The notes under the pieces are model-generated. The model ran no database searches. It saw only the letters and a list, made by a program, of their open reading frames with translations, and was not told the DNA's origin. Of a DNA stretch of 64,000 nt, positions 43,483 through 52,553 are shown in pieces (position 1 is the stretch's first letter; the number at the start of each line of letters is the position of its first letter). Position numbers and translations under genes: made by a program. This DNA is from Paractinoplanes brasiliensis (lineage in GTDB: Bacteria; Actinomycetota; Actinomycetes; Mycobacteriales; Micromonosporaceae): contig NZ_SNWR01000001.1 in assembly GCF_004362215.1 (NCBI RefSeq), positions 682,001-746,000 on the forward strand, written 5' to 3'.

Positions 43483-43506
43483 CTGACAGGCGGTACGCCT
43501 TGTCAG
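43483..43506. promoter_or_regulatory. candidate inverted-repeat operator upstream of the NRPS operon
   Basis: CTGACA at 43483-43488 and TGTCAG at 43501-43506 flank a 12-base centre containing GCGGTACGC. The arrangement TGACA-N12-TGTCA resembles TetR-family operators. It lies about 130 bases upstream of the NRPS start in a 364-base gap (43355-43718) with no gene in it; no repressor gene is adjacent. Tentative. Confidence 0.4.
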
Positions 43507-43641
43507 ATCAACGGCGCCGCGTTCCCCAGCCGCCCGAGCGTGCCCGACGCTGATGTCCTATCCCCCGAACGGGCGATCCGGTCAATGGCCCCACCCGGGG
43601 ACAACCGGTACCGTCGATCGGGACCGGTGCGGGAAACGACG

Positions 43642-43677
43642 GAACCCGCCCCGGATGACGCCACCCGGGGCGGATTC
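43642..43677 (-). terminator. hairpin after the phytase-like esterase gene
   Basis: GAACCCGCCCCGG (43642-43654) pairs with CCGGGGCGGATTC (43665-43677) with one non-Watson-Crick position and a ten-base loop, about 40 bases beyond the stop of the leftward gene ending at 43719. It probably ends that transcript before the NRPS promoter. Confidence 0.65.
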
Positions 43678-43718
43678 TCAGATGTCACGGTAAGCAACAG
43701 CGGTGCGGTCGAGGTTGG

Positions 43719-45965
43719 TCACCCGTCCTCGGGGTCGAGCGGCCCGCTCCGTTCCATGGCCTGACGTAGACCGGGCACGTCGACGACGATCAGCTCGGTG
43801 TCGTCGGCGCGGCCCGCGATGCGGCCGTCGTTGCCCGGGAAGTTGTTGTCGTTGGCAACCAGCACCTTGTCACCGGACAGCGGCAGGACCGATTCGACCG
43901 ACTGCAACGGGAACGAGAACAGCGGACCGACACCGTACTCGTTCGGACGGGCCGGGGTTGACACGCCGGACGGGTCGGCGATGCGCATCAGGTCGACGGC
44001 GGTACGACGCGGAAGGACCCCCGAGGCGTCGGCCTCGTCGAGGTCCGTGACCACCAGACGCTTGACCGCGGACTGCGGGCCCATCGCGTTGTCCCGCTCG
44101 ATCAGCAGCAGCCGGCGGCCGTCCAGCACCGCGGCGTCCCCCACCACGAGAGACGGGTCGTCGACGCGGAACGTCCAGGTGCGGCTCGTGTAGCGGTTGG
44201 CGCGCACGTCGAACTCGTACACGATCCGGCGGCGCTGGTCGGCGTCGTCGATGCGGGCGCCTTCGAGGATGGGGTAGAGCGTCTTCCCGTCCTGGCTTAT
44301 CGCGACCGCCTCGAAGCCGCGGCTGGCCGGCACGGTCGCGGTCTCCCCCGGTGCCAGGTCCGGCGACTGCGGTGACTTGCCCCCGTCCGGCAGCGGGATG
44401 GGCGCCTGCAGCACCTTGCCGGTGCGGTCGGTGCGAACCAGGTACGGCCCGAACTCCTCCCCCAGCCACAGGTCGCCGCGGTAGTCACGGGCCAGCGACT
44501 CGATGTCGAAGTCGGCGCCGGTCAGCAGCCGGTCCTTGGTGGCCGCGTTGACGATCGGGAACGGCACCTTGCGGTCCGGGTCGCGGAAGCTGATGAAGCC
44601 GCGGACACTCACCTCGTGTTCACGGTAGTCCGGGTCGATGCGGTACGCGCGGAGCAGGAAGTCGGCCGAGTTGTTCTTCGCCCCGAAGCCGTTGTCCGGC
44701 ATGGCGAGCAGGTGGCGGCCGGACCGGTCACCGGCGTCGGCCGGGATCACCGCCGAGAACCCGGGGATCGGCTGGCCGGGGAACGGCGCGGTGATGCCGT
44801 TCACCGGGGTGGGATCCAGCTGCGTGCCGGAGACCGGACCCGGCTGGTAGGCCGTCGCCGACAGGATCGCGCGGCTCCGCAGCGTGGCCTCCGGACGGAT
44901 CGTGACGGCCAGCGTGTAGAGCCGGGTGATCTGGGTGGCGCTGCCGTTGTCGTCGGAGATCAGGTGCAGCACGCGACGACCGCCGGGCAGTCGCTCGCCG
45001 AGCGCCATGCCCTCGATGTTGTCGAGCAGCGGGTTGGGCTGCGGCTGCTTCGCGGTCGCGCCGGACGCCGGGCAGTTCACGAGGTCGACCAGCAGTTCCT
45101 TGCCGAGCCAGGCGCGCGGGTCGGTGAGCGTCGTCAGCGACTCGACTGCTGTCACGTCGGGCGCGCCGGTCGCCGAGACCCGATAGATCCGTACGGTGTT
45201 GCCGACGCCCGCGGTGAAGCCCCGCTCCATCGCGAGCAGCTGGTTGTCGCCGAGCGCCACCAGCTCGACCAGGCCCAGGGCGGGGTCGGTACGGTACGCG
45301 TACTGGGCGACCGGCTTGTCGTTGAAGTACCGGATGATCCGATGCCCGTCACCGTCGCCGGCCAGCGGTCCTTCCATGCCGGCGTAGAGCACCTGGTGGT
45401 CCGGGGTGGCTGCCAGCGCCTCGAAGGTCTGGTTCACCGCCGCCTGGCCGGCCGGCGTCACCTGGAACCGCGCGGGCACCGGCAACGAGGCGATCTCCCG
45501 GCCGTCGGTGAGCCGGAACCGCCGGATCGACGGCTCCCTCTCGGAGCTGGCCAGCACGGTGCGCCCGGACCGCTCGACCACGAGCCCTTCACCGTCGAAA
45601 TCAGTTCCCGTATACGCCGTTCCGTCCGGCCGGGTCAGGAAGGTGACCCCGCGGACGGCCTTCCGGGCCAGGTCCACGTCGTAGATCCGGGCCGGGGTGG
45701 CGCCGATGTTGTCGACCAGCGCGAGCGCCCGCGGGCCCTGGGCCGGGGCCAGCGCGGACAGTCCGGCGACCTGGGTGCCCCGGAACATGGTCTTGTCGAG
45801 CGCGTCGGAGAAGCCGAGCAGCGAGGCGTCCGGCCCGCAGGACTTCTGGGTGCCCGCCGCCGCGGGCGAGGCCGGCGTCACCGCCAGCGCTGAGATCACA
45901 ACGGCCGCCACGGCGGCCGCCCTTACCTGTCGCGGGATTGTCGTCACGCGGACAACATGCACCAT
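43719..45965 (-). CDS. secreted esterase-like/phytase-like beta-propeller protein
   Basis: The 748-residue protein has a signal peptide (RAAAVAAVVISALAVTPASP, cleaved near AAAG); the start could be ATG 45965 or a nearby GTG. It contains the esterase-like activity of phytase domain twice in outline: DFDGEGLVVER...FEALAATPD...NIEGMALGERLPGG in the N-half, and GFSAVIPADAGD...FDIESLARDYRGDLWLGEEFGPYL in the C-half, with GFEAVAISQDG. The repeated E-G/E-S and W-x-G-E-E-x-G-P motifs are family hallmarks; one half may be a divergent copy. It is probably an extracellular phosphoesterase. It diverges from the GH43 gene. Confidence 0.8.
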   Translation of the reverse strand: MVHVVRVTTIPRQVRAAAVAAVVISALAVTPASPAAAGTQKSCGPDASLLGFSDALDKTMFRGTQVAGLSALAPAQGPRALALVDNIGATPARIYDVDLARKAVRGVTFLTRPDGTAYTGTDFDGEGLVVERSGRTVLASSEREPSIRRFRLTDGREIASLPVPARFQVTPAGQAAVNQTFEALAATPDHQVLYAGMEGPLAGDGDGHRIIRYFNDKPVAQYAYRTDPALGLVELVALGDNQLLAMERGFTAGVGNTVRIYRVSATGAPDVTAVESLTTLTDPRAWLGKELLVDLVNCPASGATAKQPQPNPLLDNIEGMALGERLPGGRRVLHLISDDNGSATQITRLYTLAVTIRPEATLRSRAILSATAYQPGPVSGTQLDPTPVNGITAPFPGQPIPGFSAVIPADAGDRSGRHLLAMPDNGFGAKNNSADFLLRAYRIDPDYREHEVSVRGFISFRDPDRKVPFPIVNAATKDRLLTGADFDIESLARDYRGDLWLGEEFGPYLVRTDRTGKVLQAPIPLPDGGKSPQSPDLAPGETATVPASRGFEAVAISQDGKTLYPILEGARIDDADQRRRIVYEFDVRANRYTSRTWTFRVDDPSLVVGDAAVLDGRRLLLIERDNAMGPQSAVKRLVVTDLDEADASGVLPRRTAVDLMRIADPSGVSTPARPNEYGVGPLFSFPLQSVESVLPLSGDKVLVANDNNFPGNDGRIAGRADDTELIVVDVPGLRQAMERSGPLDPEDG

Positions 45966-46396
45966 CGCCGGGAACGCAGCGTGCCATCGCTGCCGCTCGA
46001 TGGTCACCACACAGTGAACAACTGGACCGTGCTCCAGCACAGCGCCGGCCCGCTGAGACGCGCACGCCGGCAGCGCCGTGACCTTCAGCGAGCCCCGTCC
46101 GCACCGCCGGCCATGGCATCAGGTCATGCGCGATCTGCACCATCAGGCCGCGGTGCGGGGTCGGTGACCTTTCCGTTCCCGCCCTTCCGGAATGCGCGAA
46201 TGCGAAAGGCCTACGGGTCTGCCCTTTCGGGCACATCACCATTCAGCGATGCCGCCGCCGCGGAGTCGGCCTGACAATCTTTTTCATCGCTTCCGGCGCG
46301 GCGACGAGCGGGATGGCCTGCTTATTTATGGACAGCGTCGATGAAAATGTTTTTCGCACTTCACCGCGGCCCGCGAGCCGATGCCTCAGCGCTCGG

Positions 46397-46418
46397 ATCG
46401 CTAATAAAAATTAGCGAT
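46397..46418. promoter_or_regulatory. AT-rich perfect palindrome upstream of GH43 gene
   Basis: ATCGCTAAT and ATTAGCGAT form perfect 9-bp arms around AAAA, about 90 bases before the GH43 start. AT-rich palindromes are rare in this GC-rich DNA, so a repressor operator is likely. The 542-base gap (45966-46507) also has an inverted pair of CGATGAAAA (46281-46289 and 46339-46347). No other gene is seen in the gap. Confidence 0.5.
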
Positions 46419-46507
46419 GTCAGCAATTGACAGTTGTGCATGCCTGCTGTTTCCTCGGGGTGCTTGCCCCATCCCCTTCCCACTCCCCCGACCCCCGGAG
46501 ACTGCGC

Positions 46508-47623
46508 ATGTCGCACACGCGCCGGATCGCCGGCATCACCGTCGTCGCCCTCGCCGTCACCGCCGCTCTCGTCGAGGCCGTCCACTCCGCGGACCAGGCC
46601 GGAGCCGATACTGTCGCCCCTGCTCCCGCCGCCTTGGCGGTCACCTTCGGCCGCACCACCCTGGGCGGCGCCGACCCCAGCGTGATCAAGGTCGACGGCC
46701 GCTACGTCTCGGCGAAGTCCGCCGACGGCGGCATCGTCGTCCGCACCGCCTCGACGCTCGAGGGCATCGCCTCCGCACCGAAGAAGAAGGTGTGGTCCGA
46801 CACCGGCAATCTCGGCGAAGTCTGGGCTCCGGAGATCGTGCATCACGGGGGCAAATATCGCATTTACTTCTCCGCCGGGCGAAGCTCGGCGCATCGGATG
46901 TACCACATCAGCTCCACCGCTCCCGATTCCGGTTACAGCTCGCACACCAAGGTCGCACTGCCCGACGACCAGTGGGCAATCGACGGCGCACCATTCACCT
47001 ATCAGGGCCGGCGCTGGTTCGTCTGGTCCGGCTGGTCCGGCGCGGCCGGAGCCAACGAGCAGAACCTGTACGTCGCGAGAATGAGCAACGACACCACTGC
47101 GACCGGCAGCCGCTACGTCATTTCCCAGCCGCGCGAGCCGTGGGAGCGCACAGTCGGCAATCCGTACATCAACGAGGCGCCGCAGCCGGTGATCGACCCG
47201 GACGGCCGGCTGCACGTGGTGTACTCCGCGAACGGCAGCTGGAGCAGCAAATATTGCCTGGCCGACCTGCGGCTGCGGGCCGGCGGGAACCCGACGTACG
47301 TCTGGGACTGGTACAAGAGCAACGGCTGTGTATTCGGCTCGCACGCCCCCAACATGATGGCCGGCTGGACGCCGACGGTGCAGGTGGACGGTCCCGGGCA
47401 GAACACGTTCGTGCTCGACCACGGCGACATCGCCAAGAGCCCGCCGTCCGGCAACCGGTTCCCGATCATGTACCACGCGGTCGCGAAGGGCACGCCGTAC
47501 TCGTGGTCGGCCCGGTACTGGTACACCGGCACCGCAGTCTGGTGGAGCAAGACCACGTACCGGCGGGCGAACGTCCCCGGCGCGACCACCGACTCCGGCT
47601 ACAGCTTGAAGTTCTTCGAATGA
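46508..47623 (+). CDS. GH43-type secreted glycoside hydrolase
   Basis: The ATG at 46508 starts a signal peptide (SHTRRIAGITVVALAVTAAL). The 371-residue protein has the three GH43 acidic residues: Asp in LGGADPSVIKVDGRY (general base), Asp in QWAIDGAPF (pKa modulator) and Glu in PYINEAPQPV (general acid). EVWAPEIVHHGGKYRIYFSA is also typical. Substrates are probably arabinan or arabinoxylan side chains. Its stop overlaps the start of the truncated GH105 gene, so a polysaccharide-degradation operon is likely; the GH10 xylanase 15 kb upstream may act with it. Confidence 0.88.
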   Translation: MSHTRRIAGITVVALAVTAALVEAVHSADQAGADTVAPAPAALAVTFGRTTLGGADPSVIKVDGRYVSAKSADGGIVVRTASTLEGIASAPKKKVWSDTGNLGEVWAPEIVHHGGKYRIYFSAGRSSAHRMYHISSTAPDSGYSSHTKVALPDDQWAIDGAPFTYQGRRWFVWSGWSGAAGANEQNLYVARMSNDTTATGSRYVISQPREPWERTVGNPYINEAPQPVIDPDGRLHVVYSANGSWSSKYCLADLRLRAGGNPTYVWDWYKSNGCVFGSHAPNMMAGWTPTVQVDGPGQNTFVLDHGDIAKSPPSGNRFPIMYHAVAKGTPYSWSARYWYTGTAVWWSKTTYRRANVPGATTDSGYSLKFFE

Positions 47624-48021
47624 GCCGGCCCGTGCGCCTCTCCCGACGTTCTCTGCTGACCGGATCGGCCGCCACGCTGGGCGCTCTCGGAGCTGCCGCG
47701 GCGGGCCTGTCCCCCGGCGCCGCCGAAGCGGCCGCGCTGCCGAGCGACGTGTCCCGGGCGATCGTGGACTCGACGACGACCCGCTTCACGCCGGCCAGCT
47801 TCGGCGACTGGAGCTACCACAAGGCGCTGTACCTCTACGGCCAGTACCTGGTCTACAAGCGCACCGGCGAGGCTCGCTACCTCGACTTCATCAAGGCGTG
47901 GGTGGACCGGTTCGTCACGGACTCCGGCAGCACCAGCAAGTTCAACAGTCTCGACTCGATGCGGCCCGCGCAGCTGCTGCCGTGCAGCGCGGCTGGCTCG
48001 GCGAGGAGTACCGGGCCGTAG
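47620..48021 (+). pseudogene. truncated GH105/GH88-type unsaturated rhamnogalacturonyl hydrolase
   Basis: Starts at ATG overlapping the GH43 stop, with a twin-arginine-like signal (SRRSLLTGSAATLGALGAAA). It continues WSYHKALYLYGQYLVYKRTG and YLDFIKAWVDRFV, which match the N-terminal helices of GH105 enzymes, up to FNSLDSMRPAQLLP. After about 110 residues the family match is lost and a TAG follows at 48019-48021. Family members are about 350-380 residues, so some 70 percent is missing. The join to the next gene, whose ATG lies only 18 bases further on, suggests a deletion fused this remnant to the next gene's 5' end. Confidence 0.7.
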
Positions 48022-48038
48022 CCATGAAGGGGTCGTTC

Positions 48039-51029
48039 ATGCCCACCCGCCGGGCTCTACTCGCCGCATTCGGTGCCGCCGCCGGCACCCTGGCCCTTCC
48101 TCTTCCCACCCTCGCGGCGGCCGCCGACCCGGTCGCCGACCAGTACCACCGTCTGCTGCTCCTGCACACCCGCTGGGTGCAGCAGCAGTGGGACACGACG
48201 ATCGGCGCCTACCGAGGGGACGACTTCCGGTTCGCCGCCGTGCTCGGCAACGCGGTGCTGCTCACCACCGACGGCTACGACGCCGACCTGGCCGGCGTCG
48301 ACGCGGACACCCTGCGCCGTCGCACGATCGACACCATCACACACTTCGCCGCCACGAACCGGCTCGCCGGCGGCAGCGACTGGGGGAAACGTCTCTTCTG
48401 GGACTCGACGTTCGAGCTCTACTTCGTCCTGGCCGCCCGGCTGCTGTGGGCCGACCTCAGCGCGGCGACCCGGACGAAGATCGACGCCATCGCGCGGGGC
48501 CAAGCCGCATACGCGTACGGGCTCGGCACCGGAAACGACCCGCTGAGCGGCTCCTGGAGTCCGAACGGCAGCTCGGGCGGCTTCGCCGGCGACACCAAGC
48601 TGGAGGAGATGGGCGTCTACGCCCAGGCCATCGCGCCCGGTCTGGCATGGGCTCCGACCGGCGACGCGGAGGCGGCCCGCTGGCGGGAGCGGTTCGTGTT
48701 CTGGGCGGCCAACGCCAGCGGCCTGCCTGCCGCCGATCGGGCCAACCCGGCGGTCGTGGACGGCAAAGCGATCAACACGTTGAACGTCGCGCACAACCTG
48801 CACGACACGTTCGCGGTGGAGAACCACGGCTCGATCAACCCGCACTACCAGGCCGAGTTGTGGCGCACCGCCGGACGGGCGGCGGCGCACTTCCTCGTCG
48901 CCGGCCGGGACCTGCCGCAGGTGCTGACCCGTCAGCCGAACGGGCGCGAGCTGTGGGCCACCCTGCGCCAGCTCGCCAGCGACGCGGGCGAGCCGGTGAT
49001 GCCCATGGTCGCCGACCGATATCACCTGTACGGCCGGGACGTGCTGCCGCTGGCGTTCCTCGCCCAGGTCCAGGGTGACACCCATGCCGCCCGCGCCGAG
49101 GCCGACCTGGCCACCCGGCTGGAGCCTTACCTGAAGTACGCGCCGGAGTACCGGCTCACCAAGTTCAGCGGCGAGGAGAAGTACGAGCCGGAGGCCCGCG
49201 CCGAGCTCGCCATCGCGTACCTGTTCCACCGCAGGCGGACCACGCCGGTGCAACCGGTGACCAGCGCGGCGTTCTTCGCCGCGGCCGCGGGCGCCCGCTC
49301 CTTCGGTACGGCCGTCGGGCTGACCGCGCACCAGAGCGTCACCGGCTTCGCGGCCGCCGTCACCAAACCCGGCCAGGAACGCTTCCTCTGGCAACCCGGA
49401 CACGACAACTGGCTGATCGACACCCGGTCCTCCGCGTTCCTGCCGCCTCAGACGACCTCACCCACCCGCAAGTGGACGGCCGCCTACACCGCCGCCCGCG
49501 ACGGCGCCGACGCCACCGCCACGGTGCTGCAGACCGCCGCCGGATGGGCCGGTTACGCCACGCTGCCGACCGGCACCGTCGTCTACGCCGGACCCGGGCC
49601 GTCGGCGCTGGCGCTGTTCAACCTGACCATGCCCGGGGTACCCGGGCTCGACGGCTCCCGCAGCTTCACCGGCTCGGCCGGCACCGTGACACCGGCGGCC
49701 GGTCTCGGCGACGGCGGCACCGACAAGGTGACCTTCCCCGCCCGCGCCGCCCGGCATGTGCGGTTCCTCGGCCAGTCGGCGGCGGACCAGTACGGCTACT
49801 CGCTGTTCGCCTTCCAGGCGTTCGACGCCGCCGGAACTGACCGTGCCCGGGGGCGCACCGTCACCGTGTCGTCGGCCGACCCGGCGTATCCCGCGGCGAA
49901 CGCCGTCGACGGCAACGCCACCACCCGCTGGGCGGTCGCCAGGGACGAGCGGGGACGGGCCGACAGCTGGCTCGCCGTCGACCTCAGCGCCACCGTCCAG
50001 CTCACCGGGGTGACCCTGACCTGGGAGTCGGCGCACGCGACGACGTACCTCATCCAGACCTCGACCGACGGCACCACCTGGACCACCGCCGTCGCCGCCC
50101 CGGCCACCGTGACACTGGGTGCGTGGGCCGGGATCGACGGCCGGGCCGGCGTGGTGGCGCACGGCGCCACCGGCCCGATCACGGCGTCGCCCAACCGAGT
50201 CAGCATCCCGCCGGCCACCCTGATCGAGGGCTACACCGGCAATGGCACCGACCTGGCCGCCGCGGCGAACCGGCGGCTGCCCACCGGCGGGCCGGCCGCC
50301 CTCCGGCTGAGCGACGCCGACGGATACCTCACCCTGTTGAACCTGTCCTCCACGGCCATCAACGGAGCAAAGCTGACGCTGCCGCGCGGGGACCGGCTCT
50401 ACCGCGGCGTGTCGATCGTGCGCGCCGACGGCGGGCTGGATCTGACCGCGTCGGTGCCGGCCGGCGGGGGTGCCGTCCGGCCGGCCCGGTTCACGGTGAG
50501 CGGGGCAGCGCCGACCGGTACCAAGTTCTCCGTCGCCGACTCCCATCACGTCACCGTCACCGCACCCGCCGGGGCCGCCGTCGACGTGGACCTGACCGCG
50601 GGCTCCTGGTCAGCGCGCGCCCAGGTGGCCGCCGGGGCGAGCCAGAGCTTCGCCGTGCCGGTCACCGGCCCGGTCACGCCCACCTCCGACCTGGCTCGCG
50701 GGCGTGCCACTTTCCCCACCTCGCCGCTGCCGGCCGGGATGGGCGAACCATCGCGCGCCGTCGACGGCAACCCGGGCACCGCGTGGCGCCCCGGCCCGAA
50801 CGGGCGAATGGTCGTCGACCTGGGCTCGGCACGGACCGTCAAGGCCGTCGCCCTGACCTGGACCAGCGGCACTCGCCCGGCCGCCCGCATCGAGACGTCC
50901 ACCGATGGCGTGGCCTACACCGCGTTCGGCTCACCGGCGTCCGCACGCTACGTCGCCGTGGCCGTGCCCCAGTGGCGCACCGGTGACCCGGACCTCACCG
51001 AGCTGGCGGTGACCGGGGACGCCGTCTGA
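48039..51029 (+). CDS. large secreted protein with alpha-toroid-like and discoidin (F5/8C) domains
   Basis: The start ATG 48039 (MPTRRALLAAFGAAAGTLAL) has a GGGG-containing site upstream; ATG 48024 is the alternative. The first 430 residues of this 996-residue protein look like an (alpha/alpha) toroid of the polysaccharide-lyase/heparinase type (RLFWDSTFELYFVLAARLLW, FAVENHGSINPHYQAEL). Beta-sandwich regions follow, and two discoidin-like modules: about 603-720 (NAVDGNATTRWAVA) and 884-994 (RAVDGNPGTAWRPG). Probably a cell-surface or secreted carbohydrate-active enzyme; the exact family is not certain. It lies just behind the GH105 remnant. Confidence 0.75.
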   Translation: MPTRRALLAAFGAAAGTLALPLPTLAAAADPVADQYHRLLLLHTRWVQQQWDTTIGAYRGDDFRFAAVLGNAVLLTTDGYDADLAGVDADTLRRRTIDTITHFAATNRLAGGSDWGKRLFWDSTFELYFVLAARLLWADLSAATRTKIDAIARGQAAYAYGLGTGNDPLSGSWSPNGSSGGFAGDTKLEEMGVYAQAIAPGLAWAPTGDAEAARWRERFVFWAANASGLPAADRANPAVVDGKAINTLNVAHNLHDTFAVENHGSINPHYQAELWRTAGRAAAHFLVAGRDLPQVLTRQPNGRELWATLRQLASDAGEPVMPMVADRYHLYGRDVLPLAFLAQVQGDTHAARAEADLATRLEPYLKYAPEYRLTKFSGEEKYEPEARAELAIAYLFHRRRTTPVQPVTSAAFFAAAAGARSFGTAVGLTAHQSVTGFAAAVTKPGQERFLWQPGHDNWLIDTRSSAFLPPQTTSPTRKWTAAYTAARDGADATATVLQTAAGWAGYATLPTGTVVYAGPGPSALALFNLTMPGVPGLDGSRSFTGSAGTVTPAAGLGDGGTDKVTFPARAARHVRFLGQSAADQYGYSLFAFQAFDAAGTDRARGRTVTVSSADPAYPAANAVDGNATTRWAVARDERGRADSWLAVDLSATVQLTGVTLTWESAHATTYLIQTSTDGTTWTTAVAAPATVTLGAWAGIDGRAGVVAHGATGPITASPNRVSIPPATLIEGYTGNGTDLAAAANRRLPTGGPAALRLSDADGYLTLLNLSSTAINGAKLTLPRGDRLYRGVSIVRADGGLDLTASVPAGGGAVRPARFTVSGAAPTGTKFSVADSHHVTVTAPAGAAVDVDLTAGSWSARAQVAAGASQSFAVPVTGPVTPTSDLARGRATFPTSPLPAGMGEPSRAVDGNPGTAWRPGPNGRMVVDLGSARTVKAVALTWTSGTRPAARIETSTDGVAYTAFGSPASARYVAVAVPQWRTGDPDLTELAVTGDAV

Positions 51030-51358
51030 GCGACAGCCACTCTGGAGGTCAGCACGTCGGCGGCGAGGATGACCTGTTACGTCTCGCCGCCGGCGTCCAC
51101 ATTCTGAACCGCTCCCACCCCGAGTGAGCCGGCGGTCGCCGATACCTCCGCGACGCGGGGGCACCCGCCCGCGGACCGTTCCTCGTACCACCCGTACGAG
51201 GCCGGGATGCGCGCCGCGGCCGCCCTCGTGGCGGTGAACCACGGCCGGGCGGTGCGGACGACGGGAGCTCAGACGACGGTGCAGGGAACGCCGTTGAGGG
51301 TGAACCGCCGACGTGAGAGACACCTCCGCGATCATCGAGGTCGGTGACTCGGGCAAAG

Positions 51359-51391
51359 GATGATCACGAAGGCTGGGCCTTCGTGATCATC
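51359..51391. terminator. perfect 15-bp hairpin between convergent genes
   Basis: GATGATCACGAAGGC (51359-51373), loop TGG, then its exact complement (51377-51391). It ends 15 bases from the DUF4360 stop (51407, minus strand) and also follows the plus-strand gene ending at 51029. Both strands can use it. The rest of 51030-51358 holds no gene; a minus-strand FTLNGVPCTVV ending near 51271 may be a CBM2 relic but is too short to call. Confidence 0.75.
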
Positions 51392-51406
51392 GGACGTGCG
51401 GGACGG

Positions 51407-52084
51407 TCAGCACCTGGTCCAGGCGAAGTTGAAGAGGGTGTCGACGTCGCCGTCGCTGGACGTCATCGACATGCTGCTGGTCTGGCCTGAGGCACCGCCG
51501 TTCACCCGCAGCTCGGTGTTGATGTTGAGGACGCGCTCCTCGGCGCAGGGCACGTAGATCAACGCGGGCGCCACATCGTGGGTGGACCAGTTGCCGTAGA
51601 GGGGGCCGGTGAAGCTCTCGTCGGTGCGGTTGTTCGCGGCGGAGCCCTGCCAGTAATAGTTGGTGCGCTGCAGACCGGTCGAGCCGGCGGCGAGCCGCGC
51701 CCGGCCGCGGTAGCTTGCCTCGGCGATTGCGAAGGTCCACCCGGCCGGGACCGACACGACCACGCCGAGCTGGCAGTTCTTCCGCCGGTCGGTGACGTCG
51801 GTGGAGCTGCCCGACTCGGCCACGAAGTCGCGGTAGCGCACCCGGAAGCCGGTGCGGTCGCTGTTGGCGGTGACGGTGGCGGTGCCCGGCGCGCAGCCTG
51901 AGCCGTTGGCGGCCACCACCTCGACGGTCACGGCGCCGTCCGGAACGGACGCGTCGACCTCGGCGGCGCCGGCCCCGTCCGGAACGGACGCGTCGACCTC
52001 GGCGGCGCCGGCCGAAGCGGGCAGGGACAGCACGAGGACTGTGCCCAGTGCGGCGGCGATCGCAGTGCGCGCGCTTTTCTTCAT
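51407..52084 (-). CDS. DUF4360-family secreted protein with duplicated linker
   Basis: The 225-residue protein has a signal peptide (MKKSARTAIAAALGTVLVLS) followed by a 12-residue segment, AEVDASVPDGAG, present twice in tandem (a 36-base DNA duplication near 51931-52003). The DUF4360 domain follows: GSGCAPGTATVTANSD, DRRKNCQLGVVVSVPAGWTF, and a C-terminal LNINTELRVNGG and FNFAWTRC. The paralogue at 52554 lies divergently. Function of DUF4360 proteins is not known; they are small exported beta-rich proteins. Confidence 0.82.
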   Translation of the reverse strand: MKKSARTAIAAALGTVLVLSLPASAGAAEVDASVPDGAGAAEVDASVPDGAVTVEVVAANGSGCAPGTATVTANSDRTGFRVRYRDFVAESGSSTDVTDRRKNCQLGVVVSVPAGWTFAIAEASYRGRARLAAGSTGLQRTNYYWQGSAANNRTDESFTGPLYGNWSTHDVAPALIYVPCAEERVLNINTELRVNGGASGQTSSMSMTSSDGDVDTLFNFAWTRC

Positions 52085-52482
52085 GGGTATTCCTCTCGGG
52101 TTGGTGGACGCGGTTCAGGGGCGCGCGGATCATCGCGAATGCCCGGGGCGACAATGCCTCGAGGATCGTTGGCCGGTGTCCGTGTCATGGCTTAGGAAAC
52201 CGCCACGGCGATGTCCCGGACGGAATGCTAGCCACGAATGCCCAGCAGGCACAAGCATTCATGGCGGTCGATGGAACAGGATCATGATCAAGCCCCAAAA
52301 GTGCATCGCATACGTGGTCAGGGGCGTTCTTCGGCATGAAGAAAGGATTCCTTCCCATTGATGTGTTGCCCCTCTTGCCCGACTCGCCCCGCACTGAGGC
52401 TTTGCGCGGCTTCCCGCAATCCTCGGAAAAGAGCAGAGGTTAACGGGGAGATTCGGGTGCCCTCGAACAAGCGAGATAGGAA

Positions 52483-52511
52483 TTGACGTCTGTCTATGTG
52501 ACGGCTAATAC
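52483..52511 (+). promoter_or_regulatory. sigma70-like promoter for the second DUF4360 gene
   Basis: TTGACG (52483-52488), a 17-base spacer and TAATAC (52506-52511) resemble a housekeeping promoter, leaving about a 35-base leader to the ATG at 52554. The 469-base divergent gap 52085-52553 contains no convincing gene. Confidence 0.5.
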
Positions 52512-52553
52512 TGACGCGGCGCGCGCTTCGAACCCGTACTCGAAAGGAGTCTC

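Noticed and set aside
51271..51312. CBM2 C-terminal relic (FTLNGVPCTVV) on the minus strand
   Set aside because: Only about a dozen residues match the usual ending, and no upstream module is readable.
52185..52394. 69-codon minus-strand ORF in the divergent DUF4360 gap
   Set aside because: No ribosome binding site or recognisable motif, and the composition is like non-coding spacer.
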